Assembly: GCF_004519295.1 (NCBI RefSeq)
Contig: NZ_SOZH01000009.1
Location: 62,001-126,000 of the forward strand
Reading direction: 5' to 3'
Length of the DNA: 64,000 nt
Source: Cellulosimicrobium funkei
GTDB lineage: Bacteria; Actinomycetota; Actinomycetes; Actinomycetales; Cellulomonadaceae
The notes under the pieces: generated by a model
The model's database searches: none
Told to the model about the DNA's origin: nothing
What the model saw: the letters and a program-made list of their open reading frames with translations, nothing else
Translations under genes and position numbers: made by a program
Shown: positions 36,598 to 45,029 of the stretch, in pieces
Numbering within the stretch: the stretch's first letter is position 1
Layout of the letters: each line of letters starts with the position of its first letter

Positions 36598-37056
36598 ATG
36601 CCTGCTGCGGACCTCACTGCTCCTACCCGGAACCAGTACCGGCCCGCGACGCTCGGCGGCGACCTGCGGGTCGCGCTCACCCGGATCTCCCGGCGGCTGC
36701 GTGCCCAGCGCGGCGAGGCGGACCTCCCCGAGGGGCGGTTCGGCGTCCTCACCGTCCTGCACAAGCACGGCGCCATGTCGCCCAGCGAGCTCGCGGAGCA
36801 CGAGCGCGTCCGGCCGCCGTCGATGACCCGCGCCGTCAACGCCCTCGTCGAGATGGGTCTCGTCGAGAAGGGGGAGCACGCGAGCGACCGCCGGCAGGTC
36901 GTCGTGCGCCTCACGGACGCCGGCGTGCGCGAGGTCAAGGAGACGCGGCGCCGCCGGGACGCGTGGCTCACGCAGCAGCTGTCCTCCCTCACTCCTGACG
37001 AAAGAGAGACCTTGGCCCGCGCCAGTGAGCTGTTGACCCGGATCGCCGCCCGATGA
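36598..37056 (+). CDS. MarR-family transcriptional regulator
   Basis: A 152-residue winged-helix regulator. The helix-turn-helix (MSPSELAEHERVRPPSMTRA, about 60-79) and the wing (EKGEHASDRRQVVVRLT) are typical of MarR. Its stop codon overlaps the MFS start by ATGA, so the two genes are coupled and the regulator probably controls its exporter. The start is leaderless-type. Direct repeats upstream are the likely operator. Confidence 0.92.
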   Translation: MPAADLTAPTRNQYRPATLGGDLRVALTRISRRLRAQRGEADLPEGRFGVLTVLHKHGAMSPSELAEHERVRPPSMTRAVNALVEMGLVEKGEHASDRRQVVVRLTDAGVREVKETRRRRDAWLTQQLSSLTPDERETLARASELLTRIAAR

Positions 37057-38399
37057 GCACCACGTTCTCCTCCCTCCAGTACTACAACTACCGCGTCTGG
37101 TTCGGCGCCGCGCTCGTCGCGAACGTCGGCACCTGGATGCAGCGCGTCGCGCAGGACTGGCTCGTCCTCAGCGACCTCACTGACAACTCCGGCGTCGCCG
37201 TCGGCGTCGTCACCGCGCTGCAGTTCGCACCCGTGCTCGCCCTGTCCGCGTGGGCGGGCCTGCTCGCCGACCGGCTGCCACGCCGTCGGCTCCTCATGGC
37301 CACCCAGGGCGCGATGGGACTGCTCGCGCTCGGTCTCGGCGCGCTCGTGCTGTCCGGGAACGTCGAGCTGTGGCACGTCTACGTGTTCGCCGGCCTGCTC
37401 GGCGTCGTCTCGGCGTTCGACAACCCCGTGCGCCAGACGTTCGTCGCCGAGATGGTGCCCGCCGACAAGCTCTCCAACGCCGTCGGGCTCAACAGCGCGT
37501 CGTTCAACGCGGCGCGCCTCGTGGGCCCGGGCGTCGCCGGGCTGCTCATCGCCGCCGTCGGTTCCGGCTGGCTGTTCATCATCAACGGCGTGACCTTCGG
37601 GGCGACCATCCTCGCGCTGCTGTACATGCGCACGCGCGAGCTCCACGTGCTGCCCAGCGCGCCGCGCGAGAAGGGTCAGATCCGCGAGGGCATCCGGTAC
37701 GTGCGCGGACGGACGGACATCATCGTCATCATGGTCGTCGTCGGCGTCGTGTCGACGTTCGGGCTCAACTTCCAGCTCACGTCCGCGATGATGGCGAAGG
37801 TCGAGTTCGGCATGGGGCCGGGGGAGTACGGGATCCTCGGGTCCATCCTCGCGATCGGGTCGCTCACCGGGGCCCTGCTCGCCGCGCGCCGGGAGCGCCC
37901 GCGCGTCCGGCTCGTCATCGGGTCCGCATTCGGGTTCGCCGTCGCCACGGGGGTCATGGCGCTCATGCCCACGTACGCGAGCTTCGCCGTCGCGTGCATC
38001 CCCGTGGGGCTCGCGTCGCTCACCATGATGACCGCAGCCAACTCGACCATCCAGATGTCCGTGGACCCCGTCATGCGCGGGCGCGTCATGTCGCTCTACA
38101 TGATCGTGTTCCTCGGTGCGACGCCCGTCGGCTCCCCGCTCGTCGGCTGGATCGCCGAGGCGTGGGGCCCGCGCTGGGCGATCGGCGTCGGGTCGATCAC
38201 CGCCGCGCTCGTCGCGGTGGGCGCCGCCGTCTGGGCCGTGCGCAACTGGCACCTCGAGGTCCGGTACCGCGTCCTGCAGCGCCCGCACCTCGTGGTGCGC
38301 TACCTCGACGCCGGGACCCCGACCGACCGTTCCGCCCGCGCCGAGGCGCGGCGCCGGATCGAGGCCGAGGACGCGCAGGAGGCCGCCCGGGCGGCCTGA
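37053..38399 (+). CDS. MFS transporter, DHA3/EntS-like
   Basis: A 448-residue major-facilitator protein with twelve predicted helices. The loop 2-3 motif LLADRLPRRRLLM is present, and SAFDNPVRQTFVAEMV is characteristic of the enterobactin-exporter-like DHA3 group. A charged C-terminal tail follows the last helix. Export of a drug or siderophore is likely; the substrate is unknown. It is cotranscribed with the MarR gene and ends at a bidirectional terminator. Confidence 0.9.
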   Translation: MSTTFSSLQYYNYRVWFGAALVANVGTWMQRVAQDWLVLSDLTDNSGVAVGVVTALQFAPVLALSAWAGLLADRLPRRRLLMATQGAMGLLALGLGALVLSGNVELWHVYVFAGLLGVVSAFDNPVRQTFVAEMVPADKLSNAVGLNSASFNAARLVGPGVAGLLIAAVGSGWLFIINGVTFGATILALLYMRTRELHVLPSAPREKGQIREGIRYVRGRTDIIVIMVVVGVVSTFGLNFQLTSAMMAKVEFGMGPGEYGILGSILAIGSLTGALLAARRERPRVRLVIGSAFGFAVATGVMALMPTYASFAVACIPVGLASLTMMTAANSTIQMSVDPVMRGRVMSLYMIVFLGATPVGSPLVGWIAEAWGPRWAIGVGSITAALVAVGAAVWAVRNWHLEVRYRVLQRPHLVVRYLDAGTPTDRSARAEARRRIEAEDAQEAARAA

Positions 38400-38419
38400 C
38401 AGCGCCCCTCCCGCCGAGC

Positions 38420-38466
38420 CACGAGGCCGGTGCCGTCCCGGTCTCCCGGGCGGCACCGGCCTCGTG
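38420..38466. terminator. Bidirectional terminator between MFS and serC genes
   Basis: A 16-bp perfect stem (CACGAGGCCGGTGCCG / complement) with a 15-nt loop lies between the convergent stops. Confidence 0.85.
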
Positions 38467-38494
38467 CTGGGCGCGGCCGTCGGTCGCGCGCTCG

Positions 38495-39637
38495 TCAGCC
38501 GAGGTGGTCGACGACGTGGTCCACGCACGCGGTGAGGGCGCGGACGTCGTCGGGCTCGATCGCCGGGAACATGGCGACGCGCAGCTGGTTGCGGCCGAGC
38601 TTGCGGTACGGGAAGACGTCGAGCACGCCGTTCTCGCGCAGCGCGGCGACGACGGTCGTCGCGTCGATCGCGTCGTCCAGGTCGATCGTGCCGACGACCG
38701 TCGACCGCTCCCCCGGGTTCGCGACGAAGGGCGTCGCCCACTCGCGCGAGTCCGCCCACCCGTAGAGGTGCGCGGCCGACTCGGCGGAACGGGCGGCGGC
38801 CCACTCCAAGCCCCCGTTGCCCAGGAGCCACTCCACCTGCTCGGCGAGCATGACGAGCGTCGCGATCGCGGGCGTGTTGAGCGTCTGGTCCTGGCGCGAG
38901 TTCGCCGCGGCCGTGCGCAGCGACAGCGACTCCGGGACCCAGCGGGTGCCGCTGCTCTCGACCTCCTCCGCGCGCGCGAGCGCGTCGGGCGAGCACAGCG
39001 CGAGCCACAGGCCGCCGTCCGACCCGAAGACCTTCTGCGGCGCGAAGTAGTAGACGTCGGTCTCCGCGACGTCCACGGGGATCGCGCCCGCGCCGGACGT
39101 GGCGTCCACGAGCGTGAGCGCGCCGCGCTCGCGCGAGCCGGGGACGCGGCGCACGGGCGCCATCGCGCCGGTCGAGGTCTCGTTGTGCGGCCACGCGTGC
39201 ACGTCGACGTCGTCGGCGGGCTCCGGGAGCGCGACGGTCCCGGCGGGGGCCGAGATCACCTGGGACGGCGCGAGGAACGGCGCTGCGGTCGTCGCGGCGG
39301 CGAACTTCGCGCCGAACTCGCCGAACGCCGCGTGCTGCGCCTTCGAGCGGACGAGGCACGCCGTCGCGACGTCCCAGAACGTCGTGGAGCCGCCGTTGCC
39401 CAGCACGACCTCGTAGCCGTCGGGCAGCGCGAACAGCGCGGCGAGGCCCTCGCGCGTGCGGCGCACGAGCGACCGGACGGGCGCCTGCCGGTGGGACGTC
39501 CCCAGCAGCGAGGTGCCGGCGTCGGACAGCGCCCGGACCTGCGCGGCGCGGACCTTGGACGGCCCGGACCCGAAGCGGCCGTCGGCCGGCAGGAGGTCCG
39601 AGGGGATCGTGATCGAGGTGTTCGCGAGATCGGGCAC
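38495..39637 (-). CDS. serC: Phosphoserine aminotransferase
   Basis: A 380-residue PLP enzyme that makes 3-phosphoserine from 3-phosphohydroxypyruvate in serine synthesis (and acts in the B6 pathway). The PLP-lysine is in YYFAPQKVFGSDGG (near 200). The substrate-binding GSGPSKVR start and GNGGSTTFWD segment match the actinobacterial type. The GTG at 39637 is preceded by TAGGGT at 6 nt (complement of 39644-39649), a leaderless start. Confidence 0.95.
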   Translation of the reverse strand: MPDLANTSITIPSDLLPADGRFGSGPSKVRAAQVRALSDAGTSLLGTSHRQAPVRSLVRRTREGLAALFALPDGYEVVLGNGGSTTFWDVATACLVRSKAQHAAFGEFGAKFAAATTAAPFLAPSQVISAPAGTVALPEPADDVDVHAWPHNETSTGAMAPVRRVPGSRERGALTLVDATSGAGAIPVDVAETDVYYFAPQKVFGSDGGLWLALCSPDALARAEEVESSGTRWVPESLSLRTAAANSRQDQTLNTPAIATLVMLAEQVEWLLGNGGLEWAAARSAESAAHLYGWADSREWATPFVANPGERSTVVGTIDLDDAIDATTVVAALRENGVLDVFPYRKLGRNQLRVAMFPAIEPDDVRALTACVDHVVDHLG

Positions 39638-39791
39638 GGCGTCACCCTACGCGCGCGCGGCGCGCCCCGGGAGCCTCGTCCACAGGCCGTGCGTCACCGC
39701 ACGGTCCGCGCCGGGGCCCGCGGGGAGGCGCGGGCCACCAGGCACCACGGGTGCCTCTGGACGACACCGCGGTCGGGTCACGGGCTCGCCA

Positions 39792-39797
39792 TAGACT
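39792..39797 (+). promoter_or_regulatory. -10-like hexamer upstream of ideR
   Basis: TAGACT lies about 87 bp before the ideR GTG; no convincing -35 box is seen. It would give a leader of about 80 nt. Confidence 0.3.
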
Positions 39798-39883
39798 GAC
39801 CCCCAGCGGCCCGCCGGTGCGGGCAGGCGCCCCGTGGAGCGACGACCGGGCGCCCCGAGCCGACGAGCGACTGGGAGCGTGAC

Positions 39884-40594
39884 GTGACCGATCTGATCGA
39901 TACCACCGAGATGTATCTGAAGACGATCTACGAGCTCGTGGAGGAGGGCATCGTCCCGCTGCGCGCGCGCATCGCGGAGCGCCTCGGCCACTCGGGGCCC
40001 ACGGTGTCGCAGACGGTCGCGCGCATGGAGCGCGACGGGCTCGTCGTCGTCACGGGGGACCGCCACCTCGAGCTCACGCCCGCGGGTCACGAGAAGGCGA
40101 CGCGCGTCATGCGCAAGCACCGGCTCGCCGAGCGGCTCCTCACGGACGTCATCAAGCTCGACTGGGAGTACGTGCACACCGAGGCGTGCCGCTGGGAGCA
40201 CGTGATGAGCGAGCTCGTCGAGGAGCGGCTCCTCGGGCTGCTCGACCACCCGCACTTCGACCCGTACGGCAACCCCATCCCGGGCCTGCCGGAGCTCGGG
40301 GAGCAGCTCGAGGAGGTCGACTTCCTCGACGGCGTCGTGTCGCTCCCCGTCCACCTCGCCCAGCACGGCCTCGGCGGCGGCGAGGTGCGCGTCGTGCTCC
40401 AGCGGATCGCCGAGCCGGTCCAGGTCGACGTCGAGCTCCTCGCGCGGTTCGCCCAGGCCGGGGTGCTGCCGCGCCGCACGCTCGTCGTGCGACCGGCACC
40501 GGCCGGCGGGGTCACCGTGCAGGGAGAGGGTGCGCCGGTCGTCCTCGACCTGCCCGACGACGTCGCGCGCCACCTCTTCGTCGCCCGCGGATAG
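39884..40594 (+). CDS. ideR: Iron-dependent repressor, DtxR/IdeR family
   Basis: A 236-residue metal-sensing repressor of iron uptake. All ligands fall at canonical DtxR/IdeR positions: Met10, Cys102, Glu105 and His106 (site 2), and His79, Glu83 and His98 (site 1). The N-terminal winged helix has SGPTVSQTVARMERDGL (37-53). The C-terminal SH3-like domain is present (about 160-236). GGGAG lies upstream of the GTG. No siderophore genes are in the window, so its targets lie elsewhere. Confidence 0.95.
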   Translation: MTDLIDTTEMYLKTIYELVEEGIVPLRARIAERLGHSGPTVSQTVARMERDGLVVVTGDRHLELTPAGHEKATRVMRKHRLAERLLTDVIKLDWEYVHTEACRWEHVMSELVEERLLGLLDHPHFDPYGNPIPGLPELGEQLEEVDFLDGVVSLPVHLAQHGLGGGEVRVVLQRIAEPVQVDVELLARFAQAGVLPRRTLVVRPAPAGGVTVQGEGAPVVLDLPDDVARHLFVARG

Positions 40595-40665
40595 CCGCCC
40601 GTTCACCGGGGGAAACGCCGTGACCTGCGGCGATGCGCGGGGCCGCGTTCCGTCGTGATGGGAAC

Positions 40666-40694
40666 GTGACTTTTGCCGAGGGGTCCTGTACGGT
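40666..40694 (+). promoter_or_regulatory. Promoter of the riboswitch-NlpC/P60 transcript
   Basis: GTGACT (40666-40671), a 17-bp spacer and TACGGT (40689-40694) fit a housekeeping-type promoter about 45 bp before the riboswitch. Confidence 0.5.
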
Positions 40695-40737
40695 CGTCCT
40701 GCTCCGTCGGGATACCCATCTGGCGGAGACCTCGCGC

Positions 40738-40909
40738 GGAACGCCTAACCCTGTCACCGCGAGAGGCCCACGACGACCCGATGACAGGGACGGGGGACCC
40801 ACTTCCGGGTGCTGGAGACAGCGCCCTTGGGGTGAAGCCCGACGGACTCCGGTCCGCCAGGCCGGGTGACTCTTCCACCCGAACCCGACAGCTGACCTCG
40901 CAGGCGTCC
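40738..40909 (+). ncRNA. c-di-AMP riboswitch (ydaO-yuaA leader)
   Basis: Hallmark segments occur in order: the closing helix ACGCCT/AGGCGT (40741-40746 with 40902-40907), GACGGGGGACCCA, CCTTGGGGTGAAGCCC and CCGAACCCGACAGCTGACCTCG. This class binds cyclic di-AMP and usually turns expression off when the ligand is abundant. It stands directly before a cell-wall endopeptidase, the classic actinobacterial target. The spacer to the GTG is 13 nt. Confidence 0.93.
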
Positions 40910-40922
40910 AGGAGAGGCAACA

Positions 40923-41741
40923 GTGACCGTGAGCACGACTCGCGCCCGCCACCGCGCGGCGCGGCGTCCCGTGACGCCACTCAGCACCATCGCCCAGGCC
41001 GCATCGGACCAGATGTCGAGCGTCGGTCGTCGTACCGCCGTCGTCGCCGCGTCCTCCGGCCTCATCGTCTCGATGATCGGCGCCGCCGCCCCCGCGACGG
41101 CCGCCCCGGTCGACAACGAGTCCGGCAAGCTCAACGCCGTCGACCTCAGCGCCCTCACCGCGCAGGCCCGCCAGGCCCTCGAGGCCGCCCCGGCCGTGAC
41201 CGTCGCGGCCGACGCGGCGTTCACCATCGAGGAGGCCCCGGTCACCGTGACCCCGGCCCCCGAGCCGGAGCCGGAGCCGGAGCCCGAGCCCGTCCGCACC
41301 ACGCAGACGAGCCGCACGCAGGAGCGCCAGTCCACGCAGTCGTCGTCGTCCGACGAGTCGCAGGCCTCGGCCCAGCAGGAGGCGTCCGTCGGCGCCCCCG
41401 CGTCGGCGCACGGCTCGTCGATCGTCTCGATCGCGGCCCGCTACGTGGGCGTCCCGTACGTCTACGGCGGCACCACGCCCGACGGCTTCGACTGCTCGGG
41501 CTTCACCAGCTACGTCTACGCGCAGGTCGGCATCAACCTGCCGCGCACGTCGGGCGCCCAGGGTTCGGTCGGCACCAAGGTGTCGCGCGACCAGGCGCAG
41601 CCGGGCGACCTCATCTGGACGCCGGGCCACATCGCCATCTACGCGGGCGACAACATGATGATCGACGCCCCGCGTCCCGGGAAGTCGGTCCAGTTCCGCC
41701 AGATCTGGCAGTCGAACCCCACCTTCATCCGCGTGGCCTGA
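40923..41741 (+). CDS. Secreted NlpC/P60 (C40) peptidoglycan endopeptidase
   Basis: A 272-residue exported hydrolase that cleaves peptide stems of peptidoglycan. A long signal peptide (about 1-61, ending PATAAP) is followed by a disordered linker with a Glu-Pro repeat (about 111-123) and a Ser/Gln-rich stretch, then the NlpC/P60 domain (about 165-272). The catalytic Cys191 (FDCSGF), His236 (PGHIAIY) and a third polar residue near Asp248 are visible. GGAGAGG precedes the GTG. The gene is governed by the upstream c-di-AMP riboswitch and ended by a strong hairpin. Confidence 0.95.
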   Translation: MTVSTTRARHRAARRPVTPLSTIAQAASDQMSSVGRRTAVVAASSGLIVSMIGAAAPATAAPVDNESGKLNAVDLSALTAQARQALEAAPAVTVAADAAFTIEEAPVTVTPAPEPEPEPEPEPVRTTQTSRTQERQSTQSSSSDESQASAQQEASVGAPASAHGSSIVSIAARYVGVPYVYGGTTPDGFDCSGFTSYVYAQVGINLPRTSGAQGSVGTKVSRDQAQPGDLIWTPGHIAIYAGDNMMIDAPRPGKSVQFRQIWQSNPTFIRVA

Positions 41742-41780
41742 TCGCTCACCCGATCAGGACCCCCGCGGTCACTGGCTGGA

Positions 41781-41823
41781 CGAACCCCGTCCGCTCGCAC
41801 TCTGCGCGAGCGGGCGGGGTTCG
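41781..41823 (+). terminator. Terminator of the NlpC/P60 gene
   Basis: A long stem, CGAACCCCG-T-CCGCTCGC pairing with GCGAGCGG-G-CGGGGTTCG, has one mismatch and a short loop, 40 bp past the stop. Confidence 0.85.
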
Positions 41824-41928
41824 TGGCATTCTTGACGTGTTCGTGACTCGTGGCAGACGGACGGCCGGGCCTGGTCTCGGCTAGGTTGGTCGTCCGATGG
41901 CACCGGGCCGTCGAGAGGAGAGTCGCTC

Positions 41929-42876
41929 ATGACCCGCACGGAATCCGTCCTCGTCGGTGTCGACGGCTCGGCGCCGAGCCTCCACGCCCTGGACTGGGCC
42001 GCGGCGTACGCGCTGCGCGTGGGGTGGCCCCTCCACATCGTGTGCACCTACTCGTTGCCGTCGTTCACGGCGGCGTCGCTCGACGGCGGCTACGCGGCCC
42101 TCGACGACTCGGCCATCCAGGAGGGCGCGCGCGCCGTCCTGGAAGAGGCTCGCGCCCGCGCCGAGGGCGCCGGCGTCCGCACGACGGCGACCGTCACGAC
42201 CGGCGACGCCGCGGGGGTCCTCGTCGAGATGTCGCGCGAGCACGCGCTCGTCGTCGTCGGCACGCGGGGGCGCGGCGGCTTCACCGAGCGGCTGCTCGGC
42301 ACCGTCTCCTCCGCGCTGCCCGCGCACGCGCACTGCCCGACGGTCGTCGTGCCGTATCGCGCGGGCGGGAAGGACGACGAGGGCGGCGCGCAGGAGCTGC
42401 CGCCGGTGCGGGACCTGCGCCGGATCGTCGTCGGGGTGGACGGGTCGCCGTCCGCCGAGATCGCGCTGCGGCACGCGATCCGTCAGGCCCGGGCCTGGGA
42501 CGCCGAGCTCGTCGCGGTCGCCGGCGTCCCCGTCGGCGCCGGTGCGGGACTCCTCGCGTGGCTCCCCGCGTCGATCGACCACGAGCAGGTCCTGGCCGAC
42601 GTCACCGAGGGGCTGAACGTCATCATCGACCGCCACGAGGCGGAGCACCCCGGGCTCACGATCAAGCGCATCGTGCTCGACGGCACGGGTGCGGAGCTCC
42701 TCACGGAGTTCTCCACGGCGTCCGACCTCATCGTCGTGGGCTCGCGCGGGCGGGGCGGGTTCCGCGGCCTGCTGCTGGGCTCCACGAGCCAGGCAGTGCT
42801 GCACCACTCCGCGTGCCCCGTCATGGTCGTGACCAAGAAGTGCGAGGACGAGGTGCCGGCGGCCCAGGAGGGCTGA
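41929..42876 (+). CDS. Universal stress protein, tandem Usp domains
   Basis: A 315-residue protein with two ATP-binding Usp domains (about 5-140 and 160-298). Each has the nucleotide loop: VVVGTRGRGGFTERLLGTVS in the first and VVGSRGRGGFRGLLLGSTS in the second, so both should bind ATP. Such proteins support dormancy and hypoxia survival in actinobacteria. GAGGAG precedes the ATG. Monocistronic, ending at a shared terminator. Confidence 0.93.
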   Translation: MTRTESVLVGVDGSAPSLHALDWAAAYALRVGWPLHIVCTYSLPSFTAASLDGGYAALDDSAIQEGARAVLEEARARAEGAGVRTTATVTTGDAAGVLVEMSREHALVVVGTRGRGGFTERLLGTVSSALPAHAHCPTVVVPYRAGGKDDEGGAQELPPVRDLRRIVVGVDGSPSAEIALRHAIRQARAWDAELVAVAGVPVGAGAGLLAWLPASIDHEQVLADVTEGLNVIIDRHEAEHPGLTIKRIVLDGTGAELLTEFSTASDLIVVGSRGRGGFRGLLLGSTSQAVLHHSACPVMVVTKKCEDEVPAAQEG

Positions 42877-42889
42877 GCCGCCGGCACGC

Positions 42890-42916
42890 CTGGGCACCAC
42901 GGCGCCAGGTGCCCAG
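42890..42916. terminator. Bidirectional hairpin between usp and the ABC permease
   Basis: A 9-bp perfect stem (CTGGGCACC / GGTGCCCAG) with a 9-nt loop lies between convergent gene ends. Confidence 0.7.
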
Positions 42917-42925
42917 TGCGCGCGG

Positions 42926-43777
42926 TCAGCTCCGGTTGCGGTACAGCCGCATGGTGATCGGGGCGAGGATCGCGGTGAGGACGACGGACGCCACGAGGAC
43001 CCACACGATCCCCTCCGTCGCGGGCTCGCCCGCCATGAGCCCGCGCACCGCGGTGACGAGGTGCGTGACCGGGTTGACGTCGACGAAGCGCTGCAGCACG
43101 ACGGGCATCGTCGACGGGTCGACGAAGATGTTCGACGCGAACGTGAGCGGCATGAGCACGAGCATCGACGTGCCCATGACGGCGTTGGGGGAGCGCAGCA
43201 CGAGCCCGAGCGCCGTGAACACCCAGCTGAGCGCGAACGCGAACACCAGCAGCAGCACGATCCCCAGGACCACGCCGACGACGCCGCCCGGCGGGCGGAA
43301 GCCCAGCACGAGGCCGAGCGCGAGGGTCACGACCGAGGCGATCGTGTAGCGCACGGTGTCGCCGAGCAGCGCGCCGACGATCGGCGCGGGCCGCCACACG
43401 GGCAGCGACCGGAACCGGTCGAACACGCCCTTGCTGATGTCCGTGTTCATCGTGTAGCCCGTGTAGATCGTCGTGAAGAGCACCGCCTGCACGAGGATGC
43501 CGGGCAGCAGGAACTGCAGGTAGCTCTGCACGTCGCCGGCCAGCGCGCCGCCGAACAGGTACGTGAACATCAGCGTGAAGATGATCGGCGAGACCGTGAC
43601 GTCGAACAGCTGCTCGGGCACGTGCTTGATCTTGAGCAGCGCGCGCCACGTGTACGTCAGGGTCGCCGAGACGGGCGACGGCCGGTCCGGTCGCCGGTCG
43701 AGCGCGACCGCCGCGCGCAGCGCGTTCGCCTCCGGGGCGCGCAGCTCCGCGGCGGTGGTCGTGGGGTCCGCGGCCAT
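42926..43777 (-). CDS. ABC-2-type transporter permease, DrrB-like
   Basis: A 283-residue integral membrane subunit with six predicted helices. The DrrB-type features LFDVTVSPIIFTLMFTYLFG and GILVQAVLFTTIYTG are clear, and the last segment ends MRLYRNRS. It pairs with the ATPase gene just upstream, whose TGA shares a base with this ATG. Export of a hydrophobic drug or lipid is the likely role. Confidence 0.92.
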   Translation of the reverse strand: MAADPTTTAAELRAPEANALRAAVALDRRPDRPSPVSATLTYTWRALLKIKHVPEQLFDVTVSPIIFTLMFTYLFGGALAGDVQSYLQFLLPGILVQAVLFTTIYTGYTMNTDISKGVFDRFRSLPVWRPAPIVGALLGDTVRYTIASVVTLALGLVLGFRPPGGVVGVVLGIVLLLVFAFALSWVFTALGLVLRSPNAVMGTSMLVLMPLTFASNIFVDPSTMPVVLQRFVDVNPVTHLVTAVRGLMAGEPATEGIVWVLVASVVLTAILAPITMRLYRNRS

Positions 43778-44778
43778 CAGGCCACCTCCTCGATCGTCTC
43801 GTCGTCGTCCATGGGCTGGCCGGTGAGCGCGAGGAACACCTCGTCGAGGCTCGGCTGGCCCAGCGTGAACTCGGGCACCACGATCCCCTCGTCGCCGAGG
43901 GCGGGCAGGATCCGCGCGACGTCCGCCGCGCCGTCGTCGGGCACGCGCGCGGTGAACGCGTACGGGTCGTTCGCGAGCGTGATGTCCGTGCCGAGCAGCG
44001 CGCCCACGACCTCCGCGGCCCGGCCCCGCTGCGTCGCGTCGGCGAGGCGCAGGTGCACCGCGCCCTCGCCCACCGACCGCTTGAGCTCGGTCGCGGTGCC
44101 CTCCGCGATGACCTTGCCGTGGTCGATCACGGCGATGCGGTCGGCGAGCTGGTCCGCCTCCTCGAGGTACTGGGTCGTGAGCAGCACGGTCGCGCCGTCG
44201 GCGACGAGCACGCGCACGATGTCCCACACCTGGTTGCGGCTCCGAGGGTCGAGCCCGGTGGTCGGCTCGTCGAGGAAGATGACGCGCGGGCTCATGACGA
44301 GGCTCGCCGCGAGGTCGATGCGCCGCCGCATGCCGCCCGAGTACGTCTTCACCTGGCGGTCTCCCGCGTCCCCGAGCCCGAACGCGTCGAGCAGCTCGGC
44401 CGAGCGACCGCGTGCCGTGCCGCCGAGGAACCCGTACAGCCGCGCGAGCATGACGAGGTTCTCCGTGCCCGTGAGGTCCTCGTCCACGGACGCGTACTGC
44501 CCGGTGAGCCCGACGACGGAACGCACCTTGTCGGCGTCGTGCACGACGTCGTGGCCGAGGACCCGCGCCGTGCCCGCGTCGGGGCGCAGGAGCGTCGCGA
44601 GCATGCGGACGGCGGTCGTCTTGCCCGCGCCGTTCGGCCCGAGGACGCCGAACACGGTGCCCTCGGGGATGAGGAGGTCGATGCCGTCGACCGCCTTGGT
44701 CACCGACTTGCCGGTCGTGAAGTGCTTGACGAGGCCGCGCGCCTCGACGGCGAGGTCGCCGCGTGCAGGTTCGGTCAT
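43777..44778 (-). CDS. ABC transporter ATP-binding protein, DrrA-like
   Basis: A 333-residue ATPase of the daunorubicin-resistance (DrrA) group. Walker [10 protein letters not shown] (about 44-52), the signature [12 protein letters not shown], Walker [13 protein letters not shown] and the switch His region [11 protein letters not shown] are intact. A C-terminal extension of about 90 residues is typical of DrrA. GGAGG precedes the ATG at 44778. It is the first gene of the exporter operon. Confidence 0.95.
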   Translation of the reverse strand: MTEPARGDLAVEARGLVKHFTTGKSVTKAVDGIDLLIPEGTVFGVLGPNGAGKTTAVRMLATLLRPDAGTARVLGHDVVHDADKVRSVVGLTGQYASVDEDLTGTENLVMLARLYGFLGGTARGRSAELLDAFGLGDAGDRQVKTYSGGMRRRIDLAASLVMSPRVIFLDEPTTGLDPRSRNQVWDIVRVLVADGATVLLTTQYLEEADQLADRIAVIDHGKVIAEGTATELKRSVGEGAVHLRLADATQRGRAAEVVGALLGTDITLANDPYAFTARVPDDGAADVARILPALGDEGIVVPEFTLGQPSLDEVFLALTGQPMDDDETIEEVA

Positions 44779-44950
44779 GTCCCCTCCTGGCCGTTGCCGA
44801 CGGGCCGCCCGGAGCGTCCGGGCCACCCACGCACCCACCGACCGCCCGGGTCGGCAGAACTCATCGGTCGCGCACCCCTCTCATCGTGCGCCGGAGAAGG
44901 GGAGACTGACCAGCGCGATGCGCCAGGAGCGAAGAGACGCGCCGGAACGA

Positions 44951-45012
44951 GGTAGAGCCTCCGGCCGCGAGGGAGAACCCGGGGGCTCTATCTCGCGGCC
45001 GGAGGCTCTACC
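44951..45012. terminator. 21-bp perfect inverted repeat downstream of the aminotransferase
   Basis: Arms 44951-44971 and 44992-45012 (outer ends GGTAGAGCCT / AGGCTCTACC) pair perfectly over 21 bp around a 20-nt loop. It lies 18 bp past the aminotransferase stop and about 170 bp upstream of the ABC operon start. It contains a direct repeat GGCTCTAYCTCGCGG. A terminator insulating the two units is likely. Confidence 0.7.
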
Positions 45013-45029
45013 TCGCGGTCCGGGGCCGT

